Positions 34,783-42,908 of a stretch of DNA of 59,039 bases are shown one piece after another. The stretch is from Bacteroidota bacterium (lineage in GTDB: Bacteria > Bacteroidota > Bacteroidia > AKYH767-A > JAHEYN01). Below the pieces are notes generated by a model that saw only the letters and a program-made list of their open reading frames with translations, had not been told where the DNA came from and ran no database searches. The stretch lies in NCBI GenBank assembly GCA_023251555.1, contig JAHEYN010000019.1, forward strand, positions 1-59,039, given 5' to 3'. The position numbers and the translations under genes were made by a program. Numbering within the stretch: position 1 is the first letter of the stretch; each line of letters begins with the position of its first letter.

Positions 34783-36357
34783 TTATTCCTTCACAAACCT
34801 TATTTGTTTTTGCTCTCTGCCATTGGTTGCTTTCAGAAAATAAATTCCTTTTGAAAGAGAACTTATATCAATATTGATAGGGGATAGGGGATTGGAGGTT
34901 GGGGAATTAAGAACTTCTCTTCCCAATACATCGTATATTCTCAGTTCCACATTTGTAAATCCTAAATCCTTAATTTGAACTTCTAAATGTCCGTTGGCAG
35001 GATTAGGATGAATACTAATTGACGATTGATTGATTGCTCCGAAGGAGTCCCTGTTGTTGATTGCAATGGTTTTGGAATATGAGAAGTTACCATTGTAATC
35101 AACTTGTTTGAGACGGTAATAATTAATTAAAGTATTTCGCTTATGGTCAATAAAACTATATTTTAGTTTTGCTGATGAATTACCCGCACCCTTAACTCTT
35201 CCGATTTCTTCAAAGTTATTGGCCTGTCCGATTTCGTCATTCGGGCGGGCATCGCTGCTTCTCTCAATAACAAAATAATCATTGTTATTTTCGCTTGCCG
35301 TTTCCCATTGCAGAACATTTTTTGTTCCCTGATTTTCTCCTTCAAAATAAATCATTGCTATCGGTAAAACAGAAGGGGCGAATTCCCAAAAATCATAATA
35401 AAAATAGTAATTGCCCAGTCCGTCATCCCACTGTCCTGTTCCAACATATCCGCTTGATGCAGTGCCTATCCCTACAGCCCACATTACTCCTGCATTTGAG
35501 GCCCCGGGATAAACAGCTATTGCAGCCCATGAATTAGAACTTTGGTTGTATTCGTAAAAATCTTGTTTATAATAAGGGGATGGATTCCCAAATCCTCCAC
35601 CCATGTATCCTCTATTTACTGTTCCTCCAATGGAAAAGCCAATAGTCCCATGTCTTGAAGTTCCGGGAAAACTAGTTTTAGCTGTCCATGTTCCTGCTCC
35701 TGTCGGGTCAAATTCGTAAAAGTCATTATAATCTGAGCCACCAAATCCTGTTCCGACATATCCTTTTGTGCCTATGCTAAACCCTGCTGCTTCTGATCTT
35801 CCTGTTCCTGCAAAATCTGTTTTTGCAGTCCAACTTCCGGCACCTGTCGGATCAAATTCATAAACTTTTTTTGACCAGGTTCCGTCATTGCCTGTGCAAA
35901 CATATCCTTTGGTTCCAATGGCAAAACCTACTGCACTGAATCTCCCTGAACCTGAAATATCAGTTTTTTTTGTCCATGCATTTGTTCCCTGATTCCATTC
36001 ATACATATCTTTCCCGCTGTTTACAGAAGCATTATTCCCTGTTCCGATATACCCTTTCGTACCAATAGAAAAACCAACAGCAAGGTATCTTTCAGGAGCA
36101 TATCCCGCAAAACCTGATGGAATATCTGTCATTTGAGCCCATGTGCCTAATGCTCCTCCCGGAGTCCATTCCCATAGATCTTTATACATGGCAGCCATGC
36201 CATCCGAACCTGTACCTATATATACTTTGGTTCCGATAGAAAAACCTGCTGCACCTGTCCGGGGAATAAATCCAGGGATATCTGCTCTTTGTGTCCATGT
36301 CTGGGAAAATGAATAATAATTCGTCAGACATAAAACGAATGGTAAGATTTTTTTCAT
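34783..36357 (-). CDS. T9SS type A cargo with Kelch-like repeats
   Basis: A 524-residue secreted protein with a signal peptide (MKKILPFVLCLTNYYSFSQT). About six Kelch/galactose-oxidase-type repeats follow, recognisable by GFSIGTKGYIGTG and a following W-E-x-x-P or Y-E-F-DPTGAGTW segment, likely a six-bladed propeller. From about residue 345 there is the usual Fn3-like linker (LQWETASENNNDYFVIERSSDA), and the last 80 residues are the type A sorting domain (SISIHPNPANGHLEV, RIYDVLGREVLN, LSKGIYFLKATNGREQKQIRFVKE). No catalytic residues can be proposed. It is AT-rich like its neighbours from 32.4 kb. The upstream region has no good -7 match. Confidence 0.83.
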   Translation of the reverse strand: MKKILPFVLCLTNYYSFSQTWTQRADIPGFIPRTGAAGFSIGTKVYIGTGSDGMAAMYKDLWEWTPGGALGTWAQMTDIPSGFAGYAPERYLAVGFSIGTKGYIGTGNNASVNSGKDMYEWNQGTNAWTKKTDISGSGRFSAVGFAIGTKGYVCTGNDGTWSKKVYEFDPTGAGSWTAKTDFAGTGRSEAAGFSIGTKGYVGTGFGGSDYNDFYEFDPTGAGTWTAKTSFPGTSRHGTIGFSIGGTVNRGYMGGGFGNPSPYYKQDFYEYNQSSNSWAAIAVYPGASNAGVMWAVGIGTASSGYVGTGQWDDGLGNYYFYYDFWEFAPSVLPIAMIYFEGENQGTKNVLQWETASENNNDYFVIERSSDARPNDEIGQANNFEEIGRVKGAGNSSAKLKYSFIDHKRNTLINYYRLKQVDYNGNFSYSKTIAINNRDSFGAINQSSISIHPNPANGHLEVQIKDLGFTNVELRIYDVLGREVLNSPTSNPLSPINIDISSLSKGIYFLKATNGREQKQIRFVKE

Positions 36358-36791
36358 GCTATTTTTTTTAAAGGTTTATTAAATTTATATTATCTAAAAC
36401 ATTATTCAATCTTGTAGGTCTGCAAAATAATGTGAACTTCCCGTTAGATAGTGCTTCATGTTAATTCAAATATAAATAATTTTTTCATGTTTTCATTGAA
36501 TTTAAAATTCTGGTGAGCTAACCTCTTTTCCCTGATACCAATTTATTAATTGCCCTGTCGACGGTTCTTTTAACATCTTCCATCTTCATGACCCCGCAAG
36601 CGCCCAATGCACAATATACCTGCTGTAATCATCTAAGGAATTGACAACAGAGTTGGGAATAATTACTCAAGATAGTGCTCGTTTTGAAAAAAAGCGTTTG
36701 AATATTTCGACTTTATTTCATGGTTGGAAAGCAAGACAGAGGACAGATCTTTTGCAGATATTGTGATAGAGAAAGCACAGCAAAACAGACG
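36358..36791. other. Gene-free AT-rich region with a transposase relic
   Basis: 434 bp between the Kelch-like cargo gene and agmatinase. It contains the transposase remnant annotated at 36540-36660 and a GATACCAATTTATTAA string (36534-36549) resembling the right end of the dispersed repeat. Nothing else is recognisable. Confidence 0.5.
36540..36660 (-). pseudogene. Remnant of an IS transposase (rve/DDE core, IS3/IS481-like)
   Basis: On the minus strand the frame reads VVNSLDDYSRYIVHWALAGS up to 36586 and then, after a frame change of one base, MKMEDVKRTVDRAI. The join LDDYSRYIVHW...S-MKxEDVxRT is the well-known segment around the second catalytic aspartate of rve-type transposases of the IS3/IS481 type. 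Only about 35 codons survive. No ends, no N-terminal HTH and no final catalytic glutamate are visible. It marks an old insertion at the right side of the AT-rich segment. Confidence 0.6.
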
Positions 36792-37685
36792 TCAGATCTT
36801 ATCCCGGAAAGTAATATAACCCATCAGCCTGTACACCAGCTTGGCAAGGGTATATTCCGAAAGGGCTTGCCCCTCCATGGGGGCACATTCAACCACATCA
36901 AAGCCAATGATATTTTTTTTCTTTGCCACCTTCCTGAGAAAGCGGAGGGTCTCATCCCAGAACAGCCCGTTCGGTTCAGCGGTTCCCACGGCAGGGATCA
37001 CGGATGGGTCAAACCCGTCTGCATCAATGGTTACATAAACATTCTCATTCAGTTTGCCTACTGCCTCGTCCACCCAGTATCGGTTTTTCCTTATCTCATG
37101 GGCGTAATATGTTGTGATGGATGGCGATGATCTGATCAAATCCGCTTCCTGTTTGCACTGGGCACGGATACCGACCTGGCATAAGGGAATGCCGAGATCA
37201 TGCACTCTTGCCATTACAGACGCATGAGAGTAAATATTGCCGTGATAGGATGTTCTCAGGTCGGAATGAGCGTCAATCTGCAATACTGACATGCCGGGAT
37301 ATGCCGCCGCATGGGCTTTAACAAGGCCAAGAGTAACGGTGTGCTCGGCCCCCAGGGACACCACGAACTTGCCATCCCTGATGAGCTTCGAAGTGGATTG
37401 CTCTATGAGATCAACTGCAGCGGCATCAACGGTGTTTTTAAAATCAACGGGAGCAAGAGTTGCAACAGGAGAGGATTTGTATGTTTCTTCCCCGAGTTCT
37501 TCATCGTAAAATTCCACGAAGCGGGAGGCTTCTATGATGGCAGCAGGACCTTTGGAAGATCCCTGCAGGTAGGAAGATGTATACTCATACGGAAGCGATT
37601 GTATAACAAACTTCGCTTTTTCATAGGAGTACAGATCCGTTTCTTCTATTCCCAGGAAATTGAATTCGGTGGAAAGTGTTTTCAT
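36792..37685 (-). CDS. speB: Agmatinase / arginase-family ureohydrolase
   Basis: A 297-residue ureohydrolase. Manganese-ligand motifs are present in order: SLGAEHTVTLG (histidine), LQIDAHSDLRTSYHG (DAHxD), and VTIDADGFDPSVIPAVGTAEPNG (DxDxxDP). This combination fits agmatinase (agmatine to putrescine and urea) better than arginase, as the last motif has the PAVGTAEPNG form. Exact substrate needs assay, since guanidinobutyrase-like activities share the motifs. It begins 26 bp after the stop of the large type B cargo gene on the same strand and might be cotranscribed, but no functional link is evident. No arginine decarboxylase is in the window. Confidence 0.87.
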   Translation of the reverse strand: MKTLSTEFNFLGIEETDLYSYEKAKFVIQSLPYEYTSSYLQGSSKGPAAIIEASRFVEFYDEELGEETYKSSPVATLAPVDFKNTVDAAAVDLIEQSTSKLIRDGKFVVSLGAEHTVTLGLVKAHAAAYPGMSVLQIDAHSDLRTSYHGNIYSHASVMARVHDLGIPLCQVGIRAQCKQEADLIRSSPSITTYYAHEIRKNRYWVDEAVGKLNENVYVTIDADGFDPSVIPAVGTAEPNGLFWDETLRFLRKVAKKKNIIGFDVVECAPMEGQALSEYTLAKLVYRLMGYITFRDKI

Positions 37686-37711
37686 AGGATGACTTCTAAT
37701 GAATAAGTATT

Positions 37712-40700
37712 TTATCTTACCAGGGTGATGTTTCCCTTCTTTACATCCTGCCCCCCCGTGCTGTATGAAATCTTCAGGTAAAAGACAAACACATCATTCT
37801 GCATGGGCTTGCCCCTGAGTTTCCCGTCCCAGCCTTTTGTTATATCGGTGGTTTTGAAAACCTCTTCTCCCCAGCGGTCATACACTGCAAAGAATAAATC
37901 CCGGACACATTCCGCCCGGACATACAGCACATCATTCTGGTTGTCGTCATTGGGAGAGAATGCCGAAGGAACAAATACATGCCCGCATCTTTTCTCAACC
38001 GTTATTGTAACAGAATCGACGCTGGTACAGCCGTTGGAGTCAGAAACAGATACATAGTAGGTTGTGGTGGTGTCAGGGCTGGCAATCACTGCGGCTCCGG
38101 TGTCCGGCTTCAGGCCGGATGAAGGTGTCCACACATAGCTTGTTCCGCCTGTGGCAGTAAGAGTTACGGAGGCTCCCTGGGTGATGGTTTGATTATTCCC
38201 GGCATCAGCACCAGGGAAACTGTTAATTGTTACCGTTACCGAATCGGTATCCGAGCAAACCGCATTGGAAACGAGCAGCCAGTATGTACCGGTGGAAGTA
38301 ACAGTAAGAGCGGGAAGGGATCCCCCGGTTGACCAAAGGAAATTCACTCCTGATATTCCGGGATCAAGCAGGTATGAACTTCCGCAGAAGGTTGTGTCTT
38401 TTCCCAGGTCAGCCGAAACAGGCAAATAACTGATCATTATCGTGTCGGCGCTCACACATCCTCCCGCTGAATCGCTTACCCAGTATGTTCCTGAGGCGGA
38501 AACAGTGATCACCCGGGAAGAATCACCTGTAGACCACTGGTACAGGGAGCCCGGGTTCCCTGCGTCAAGCATAACGGATCCGCTGCACAGCGATGTGTCA
38601 TTACCGATATTTACAACGGGAGGCGTATTCACAGTGATGGTGTCAAAGAAATACTCATAGCATACATAATTGTTATGGTACATCTCGAAATAGACGTAAT
38701 AAGTTCCGGGAACTGTATACAGGTGTGCAGCATTGAGGAGGGTATCATTCCATGGAGAAGTGAAATCATCCCAATAGAAATAGGTCGTGTCCCCGAAATC
38801 CCGGTACAGCTGGTTGATAGAGGATGTATCCCCGTTGATACCGTATATAAAATGTATCGAGTCCCCGATACAGATATTTTTAGGGAAGGTGGTGGATGTC
38901 CATATTGTAGCGGGAGGTGCAATCAATGTAAAGGATGTGTCATAAGGGCATCCGTTTGCATCAGCAACATGCACTGAGTATAAACCGGGTGTATATATGT
39001 TAAAGAGATCCTGTACCGTATCTCCGGTGGACCAAAGGAAATTATACGGGGAGGTTCCTCCGCTTACACTCAGGGCGATGTAGCCATAATTTCCGTATGA
39101 TGTATCACATGGAATATCATACACGTATGGGATAACATTCAAAGGGTTGGCTGCGCCCGGCACCACCATGCTGTCAATGGTCTGGCATCCGCTGAAATCT
39201 TTCACGGTAACAGTGTATGTACCGGGGATAAGCCCCGTGGCAGTTTGAGTGGTTTGCCCGCCGGGGGACCAGAGAAACGTAAGAGGCTGAGTTCCTCCCG
39301 AAACATTCACAGTAGCAGTTCCGTCAGCGGATCCATAGCAGGATATTCCCGTGCTTGAGTGCGACTGCTGTGTAAAACCGGAGCTGGCAGTAACCGCTAT
39401 GGTATCCATTCCTATCGCGCTGGCACTGCAGCCGGCCCCGCTGCTTTCATAGGCAATTACGGTGTAAGTGCCCGGGGCGAGACCTGTGGCGGTGGAATCC
39501 GTTTGTCCGCCGGGCATCCAGAAATAGCTGAAAGGAGGAGTGCCGCCTGAGACGGAAGCAGTAGCCGTTCCGTCATTGCCCGCACAGGTTGAAGCAGTGG
39601 AGGATGTTGTAAGGGTAAAAGAGGGCGGGGGGGTGCAGGAAACAAACATGGAGAGTGCAGAAACAAAACCATCCCCGCAGGCAAGTATCTCCCCGTTGGC
39701 ACCTGCAGCCACATCATATACAATCCCCGGTGCCGCTGCGGAAGAAACAAGGGAAAGAGAGGTGTCGTACTGCGAAACGCCCGTGGTCGTTCCCACAAAA
39801 ACATTATCGCAAAGGTCAACTGTAATTCCCCCGCACGCAAACATATTGCCGTTGGCAACAGAGATACTGCCAAGAAGAGCCCCGGACCAGGGATCCCATT
39901 TTTTGAGGGTAATGCCATCGTAGGTGTACAGGTGCATGGATCCTTTTGCCATGCCGTTAAACCCGTTGGCAGAAGTATAAGTGATGCTCCCGGCCTCGTA
40001 AAATGAATAGCCGTCTGACACGGTGTATGCTAAAGGAGATAATGTATTTGCAGGGCATTTGACAATGATATTGTCATAGTTCAGGTTTCCTGCATTGGTT
40101 CTTGAAGTGGCCATATAGCAGTTAGTGTCGTCAAGTGCGAGCAGGGAAATGTCGTGTTTTTCCTGGATGGAAGAGAGGACATTAACAGGGGCGATAGAGG
40201 CAATGGTAGTATCAAAAGTGGCTGCCTGAAAGGTACTCGAAGTACTCCCGCAGCCCAGCACACCCTGGTGGGTGCATGAATTGTATGCTACGCGCCACAT
40301 CTCTTCTATGCTGCTGTTACCTGTAAACAGCGTACCCTGCTGCCCGGAAGTGTAAACCTTGAGCATGGCAGCCCCGGGCCCGGGGGAAAAGCCTTCTGTG
40401 AGATACGAGGTGCCGCTGAGCCTGTCCACCGCAAAGTCGCCGTACCAGTATGAAGTAAGCGCAGAGCCTGTGAAGGTCCAGAGAATAGTCCCGGCATTAT
40501 CCAGCTTCACCAGCTGGAAAGGAGCCTGTCCGCCGTAGATGTATACATTGCCCTGGAAATCCCAGTCAATGTCATAAGCCCTGTTGGTGCCGGCAAAAGT
40601 GGGCGTGGTCATCCACGGATCTACCGTAACTGTTTTCCGTGCATCATAATTTTCCAGGTGAAAGGAAACCGTATGCTTCTTCACCGTGAAAGAAGCTGTA

Positions 40701-41434
40701 ATCCTCTTCCCGCTTTCATCATATACAACGGGTGCATGGTCTGTAAAATATCCGAAAGAAGATTTTATCCGCAGGTTGCCCTCTCTGCCGGCAGTAATAT
40801 CCTTTGCCCCGGTGTACTGCATTTTTATATCCCCCGGGTTGGCGCCGGGATAAAGGATGATGTTATATTTTATTCCTTCTTTTCCATCCGGGAAAAGGTA
40901 TTCGATATCTACATGGTTGTATATATTCTTATATGTAAGTTTTTTAAAGGCATTGGCCTTCAGGGATGATTTCCCGGATTTATCGGAAAGATTGGAATAG
41001 CTATAATAATTATTCACTTCTTCCCCGGCAAGGATTTCTGCGGCGGGGTTTGCTCCTGTCCAGCTGACTGCCAGATAATGCGGCTCAGGTTTGGGTAAAA
41101 TATCCTCAGCGCCGATTTTTTTATCCCTGTATTTCTTTGCTTTCTCTTCGGCCTTTTCTCTCTGGCTCTCTGTAAGAGGAGGCATTTCAAGATGCCTGAA
41201 AACAACACCTGATGAAGTGAAGAACATATCAGTTCCTTTTTCCCTTGCGGCGTAAAGGATTGCTCCTTTCCCCGCATTGTCTTTTTCTGTGAACTGTCCC
41301 CTGTTTTCAATGAAATTGTCCTGATCAAAAGGGTTGCGCGCCCATACTGGAATTTTTTCCTGGGCGGAAAGGCTGGCTGACAGCAGCATACTGAAGAACA
41401 GTGAGAAATAAATACAGGTGAATTTATTTTTCAT
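37712..41434 (-). CDS. Large T9SS type B cargo with DUF7948-like region and SprB repeats
   Basis: A 1240-residue secreted protein with a signal peptide (TCIYFSLFFSMLLSASLSAQE). Residues about 35-280 match the N-terminal domain common in Bacteroidota cargo: NFIENRGQFTEKD, HYLAVSWTGANP, YKNIYNHVDIEYLFPDGKEGIKYNI, DPWMTTPTF. A propeller-like region follows (NVYIYGGQAPFQLVKLDNAGTILWTF). Three SprB repeats (SGGTPPFSYFWMPGGQT...GLAPGTYTV and two like it) are next, then a PKD-like and two or three Ig-like segments with LDAGNPGSLYQWSTGDSS. The end is a CHU_C type B sorting domain: VPSAFSPNDDNQNDVLYV, VYDRWGEEVFKT, GWDGKLRGK, GNITLVR. It is likely a surface adhesin needing a PorP/SprF partner, and the nearest PorP is at 11.1 kb. 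Confidence 0.88.
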   Translation of the reverse strand: MKNKFTCIYFSLFFSMLLSASLSAQEKIPVWARNPFDQDNFIENRGQFTEKDNAGKGAILYAAREKGTDMFFTSSGVVFRHLEMPPLTESQREKAEEKAKKYRDKKIGAEDILPKPEPHYLAVSWTGANPAAEILAGEEVNNYYSYSNLSDKSGKSSLKANAFKKLTYKNIYNHVDIEYLFPDGKEGIKYNIILYPGANPGDIKMQYTGAKDITAGREGNLRIKSSFGYFTDHAPVVYDESGKRITASFTVKKHTVSFHLENYDARKTVTVDPWMTTPTFAGTNRAYDIDWDFQGNVYIYGGQAPFQLVKLDNAGTILWTFTGSALTSYWYGDFAVDRLSGTSYLTEGFSPGPGAAMLKVYTSGQQGTLFTGNSSIEEMWRVAYNSCTHQGVLGCGSTSSTFQAATFDTTIASIAPVNVLSSIQEKHDISLLALDDTNCYMATSRTNAGNLNYDNIIVKCPANTLSPLAYTVSDGYSFYEAGSITYTSANGFNGMAKGSMHLYTYDGITLKKWDPWSGALLGSISVANGNMFACGGITVDLCDNVFVGTTTGVSQYDTSLSLVSSAAAPGIVYDVAAGANGEILACGDGFVSALSMFVSCTPPPSFTLTTSSTASTCAGNDGTATASVSGGTPPFSYFWMPGGQTDSTATGLAPGTYTVIAYESSGAGCSASAIGMDTIAVTASSGFTQQSHSSTGISCYGSADGTATVNVSGGTQPLTFLWSPGGQTTQTATGLIPGTYTVTVKDFSGCQTIDSMVVPGAANPLNVIPYVYDIPCDTSYGNYGYIALSVSGGTSPYNFLWSTGDTVQDLFNIYTPGLYSVHVADANGCPYDTSFTLIAPPATIWTSTTFPKNICIGDSIHFIYGINGDTSSINQLYRDFGDTTYFYWDDFTSPWNDTLLNAAHLYTVPGTYYVYFEMYHNNYVCYEYFFDTITVNTPPVVNIGNDTSLCSGSVMLDAGNPGSLYQWSTGDSSRVITVSASGTYWVSDSAGGCVSADTIMISYLPVSADLGKDTTFCGSSYLLDPGISGVNFLWSTGGSLPALTVTSTGTYWLLVSNAVCSDTDSVTVTINSFPGADAGNNQTITQGASVTLTATGGTSYVWTPSSGLKPDTGAAVIASPDTTTTYYVSVSDSNGCTSVDSVTITVEKRCGHVFVPSAFSPNDDNQNDVLYVRAECVRDLFFAVYDRWGEEVFKTTDITKGWDGKLRGKPMQNDVFVFYLKISYSTGGQDVKKGNITLVR

Positions 41435-41478
41435 GGCACAGGTACCCTGTCTTATAAATTACAAAGCGTTTGGTTTTT

Positions 41479-42675
41479 TCAGTTTGCTGCAATAGTCCTG
41501 GTTACAGCCTCGGCAGCTTCTTTGAGGAGTATGGCGGAATACACCTTCAGGCCGGACTGGTCTATAATTTTTTTTGCTTCCTCTGCATTGGTTCCCTGGA
41601 GGCGGACGATGATTGGCACAGGAATGGATCCGATATTTTTATAAGCATCCACCACGCCCTGGGCCACCCTGTCACAGCGCACTATGCCGCCGAAAATGTT
41701 AACCAGTATGGCTTTCACGTTGGGATCTTTGAGAATAATACGGAACGCCGCTTCCACGCGCTGTGCATTGGCTGTTCCGCCCACATCGAGGAAGTTGGCA
41801 GGCTCGCCCCCGGCAAGCTTTATGATATCCATGGTCGCCATGGCAAGGCCGGCACCGTTGACCATGCAGCCCACATTGCCATCCAGCTTGACATAGTTAA
41901 GTTCATGCTCCCCTGCTTCTACCTCGGTAGGGTCTTCTTCGCTGAGGTCGCGCAAAGCCGGGTATGAAGGATGACGAAAGAGAGCGTTATCGTCGAGGTT
42001 CACCTTTGCATCCACCGCCAGTATGCGGTTATCGGATGTTTTAAGCACAGGATTGATTTCAAAGAGTGTGGAGTCGGTCTCTGTGTAAGCCTTATACAAG
42101 GCGGTAACAAACTTTGTCATTTCCTTGAAAGCATTCCCGGAAAGGCCGAGGTTAAAGGCCACCTTGCGTGCCTGGAAGGGCTGCATGCCGACCGCAGGAT
42201 CTATTTCTTCCTTAAATATGAGATGCGGTGTTTTTTCAGCCACGGCCTCTATGTCCATCCCGCCTTCGGTGGAATACATGATGATGTTGCGGCCGGTTTG
42301 CCTGTTCAGCAGCACGCTCATATAATACTCTTTGGGGTCGGTCTCTCCTTTGTAATAAACATCTTCGCATATAAGCACCTTGTGCACTTTCTTTCCTTTG
42401 GGCCCGGTCTGGGGAGTTACCAGCTGCATGCCGATGATCTGCCCGGCTTTTTCTTTCACCTCGTCAAGCGTTTTTGCAAGCTTCACTCCTCCTCCTTTGC
42501 CCCTTCCCCCTGCGTGAATCTGGGCCTTCACCACCCATGCGGACGTTTTGGTTTCAGCCTGAAGCTTCTTTGCGGCATCCACCGCTCCCGAAGCGGTATC
42601 AGCTACTATGCCCTTTGCAAGCGGAACGCCAAAACTTTGCAGTATCTCTTTGGCCTGGTATTCATGAATATTCAT
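41479..42675 (-). CDS. sucC: Succinyl-CoA synthetase, ADP-forming, beta subunit
   Basis: A 398-residue ATP-grasp enzyme subunit that works with SucD in the TCA cycle to make succinate and ATP from succinyl-CoA. The family start [19 protein letters not shown] is present, then [45 protein letters not shown] and the C-terminal [18 protein letters not shown] with NMGIVR-like substitution. It is complete. The partner sucD is not adjacent, which is usual in many Bacteroidota. It has its own promoter with a perfect TACATTTG -7 box. The large antisense ORF across it is a shadow. Confidence 0.95.
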   Translation of the reverse strand: MNIHEYQAKEILQSFGVPLAKGIVADTASGAVDAAKKLQAETKTSAWVVKAQIHAGGRGKGGGVKLAKTLDEVKEKAGQIIGMQLVTPQTGPKGKKVHKVLICEDVYYKGETDPKEYYMSVLLNRQTGRNIIMYSTEGGMDIEAVAEKTPHLIFKEEIDPAVGMQPFQARKVAFNLGLSGNAFKEMTKFVTALYKAYTETDSTLFEINPVLKTSDNRILAVDAKVNLDDNALFRHPSYPALRDLSEEDPTEVEAGEHELNYVKLDGNVGCMVNGAGLAMATMDIIKLAGGEPANFLDVGGTANAQRVEAAFRIILKDPNVKAILVNIFGGIVRCDRVAQGVVDAYKNIGSIPVPIIVRLQGTNAEEAKKIIDQSGLKVYSAILLKEAAEAVTRTIAAN

Positions 42676-42715
42676 AGAGAGAATGTGTTTTTAAGGTGAT
42701 TTTTTTTTCAGAACT

Positions 42716-42749
42716 CAAATGTAATATTTTTCGGGGATTTGATCTCCAA
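42716..42749 (-). promoter_or_regulatory. Promoter of sucC
   Basis: On the minus strand TACATTTG (42723-42716) is a full TANNTTTG match, with a TTG (42749-42747) 23 bp upstream. The box ends 40 bp before the ATG, giving a leader of about 35 nt. Confidence 0.6.
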
Positions 42750-42850
42750 CGGCTCTGCCATGAGTATTCGAATAAATCAACGGTGTATGCATGCCAAAGA
42801 CAAAATGAAAAAAGTGCAATCACTTTATTTTTGTTTTATGCGATGCATGG

Positions 42851-42902
42851 AAATTTGTCGTACACCCGCCGGAGGCTTCTTCGCCTGTATTTATTATCTT
42901 TG
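42851..42902 (+). promoter_or_regulatory. Promoter of the choice-of-anchor B gene with AAATTTGTCGTACAC element
   Basis: The 15-bp element at 42851-42865 is identical to 20618-20632 and lies at the same distance from the -7 box, TATCTTTG (42895-42902). No TTG occurs at N20. The -7 box ends only 6 bp before the ATG at 42909, implying a leaderless or near-leaderless message. A small hairpin AAAGTG-CAAT-CACTTT (42811-42826) is upstream. Confidence 0.5.
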
Positions 42903-42908
42903 TCTGCC

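Noticed and set aside
41971-42699. 242-codon plus-strand frame over sucC
   Set aside because: It is antisense to sucC, whose motifs are complete. Shadow frame.
42811-42826. AAAGTG-CAAT-CACTTT hairpin as a terminator
   Set aside because: There is no upstream plus-strand gene to terminate, and sucC runs in the other direction from 42675. The stem is only 6 bp and AT-rich.
42696-42908. 71-residue N-terminal extension of the choice-of-anchor B protein
   Set aside because: The extension is not signal-like and contains the promoter. The ATG at 42909 starts a good signal peptide.
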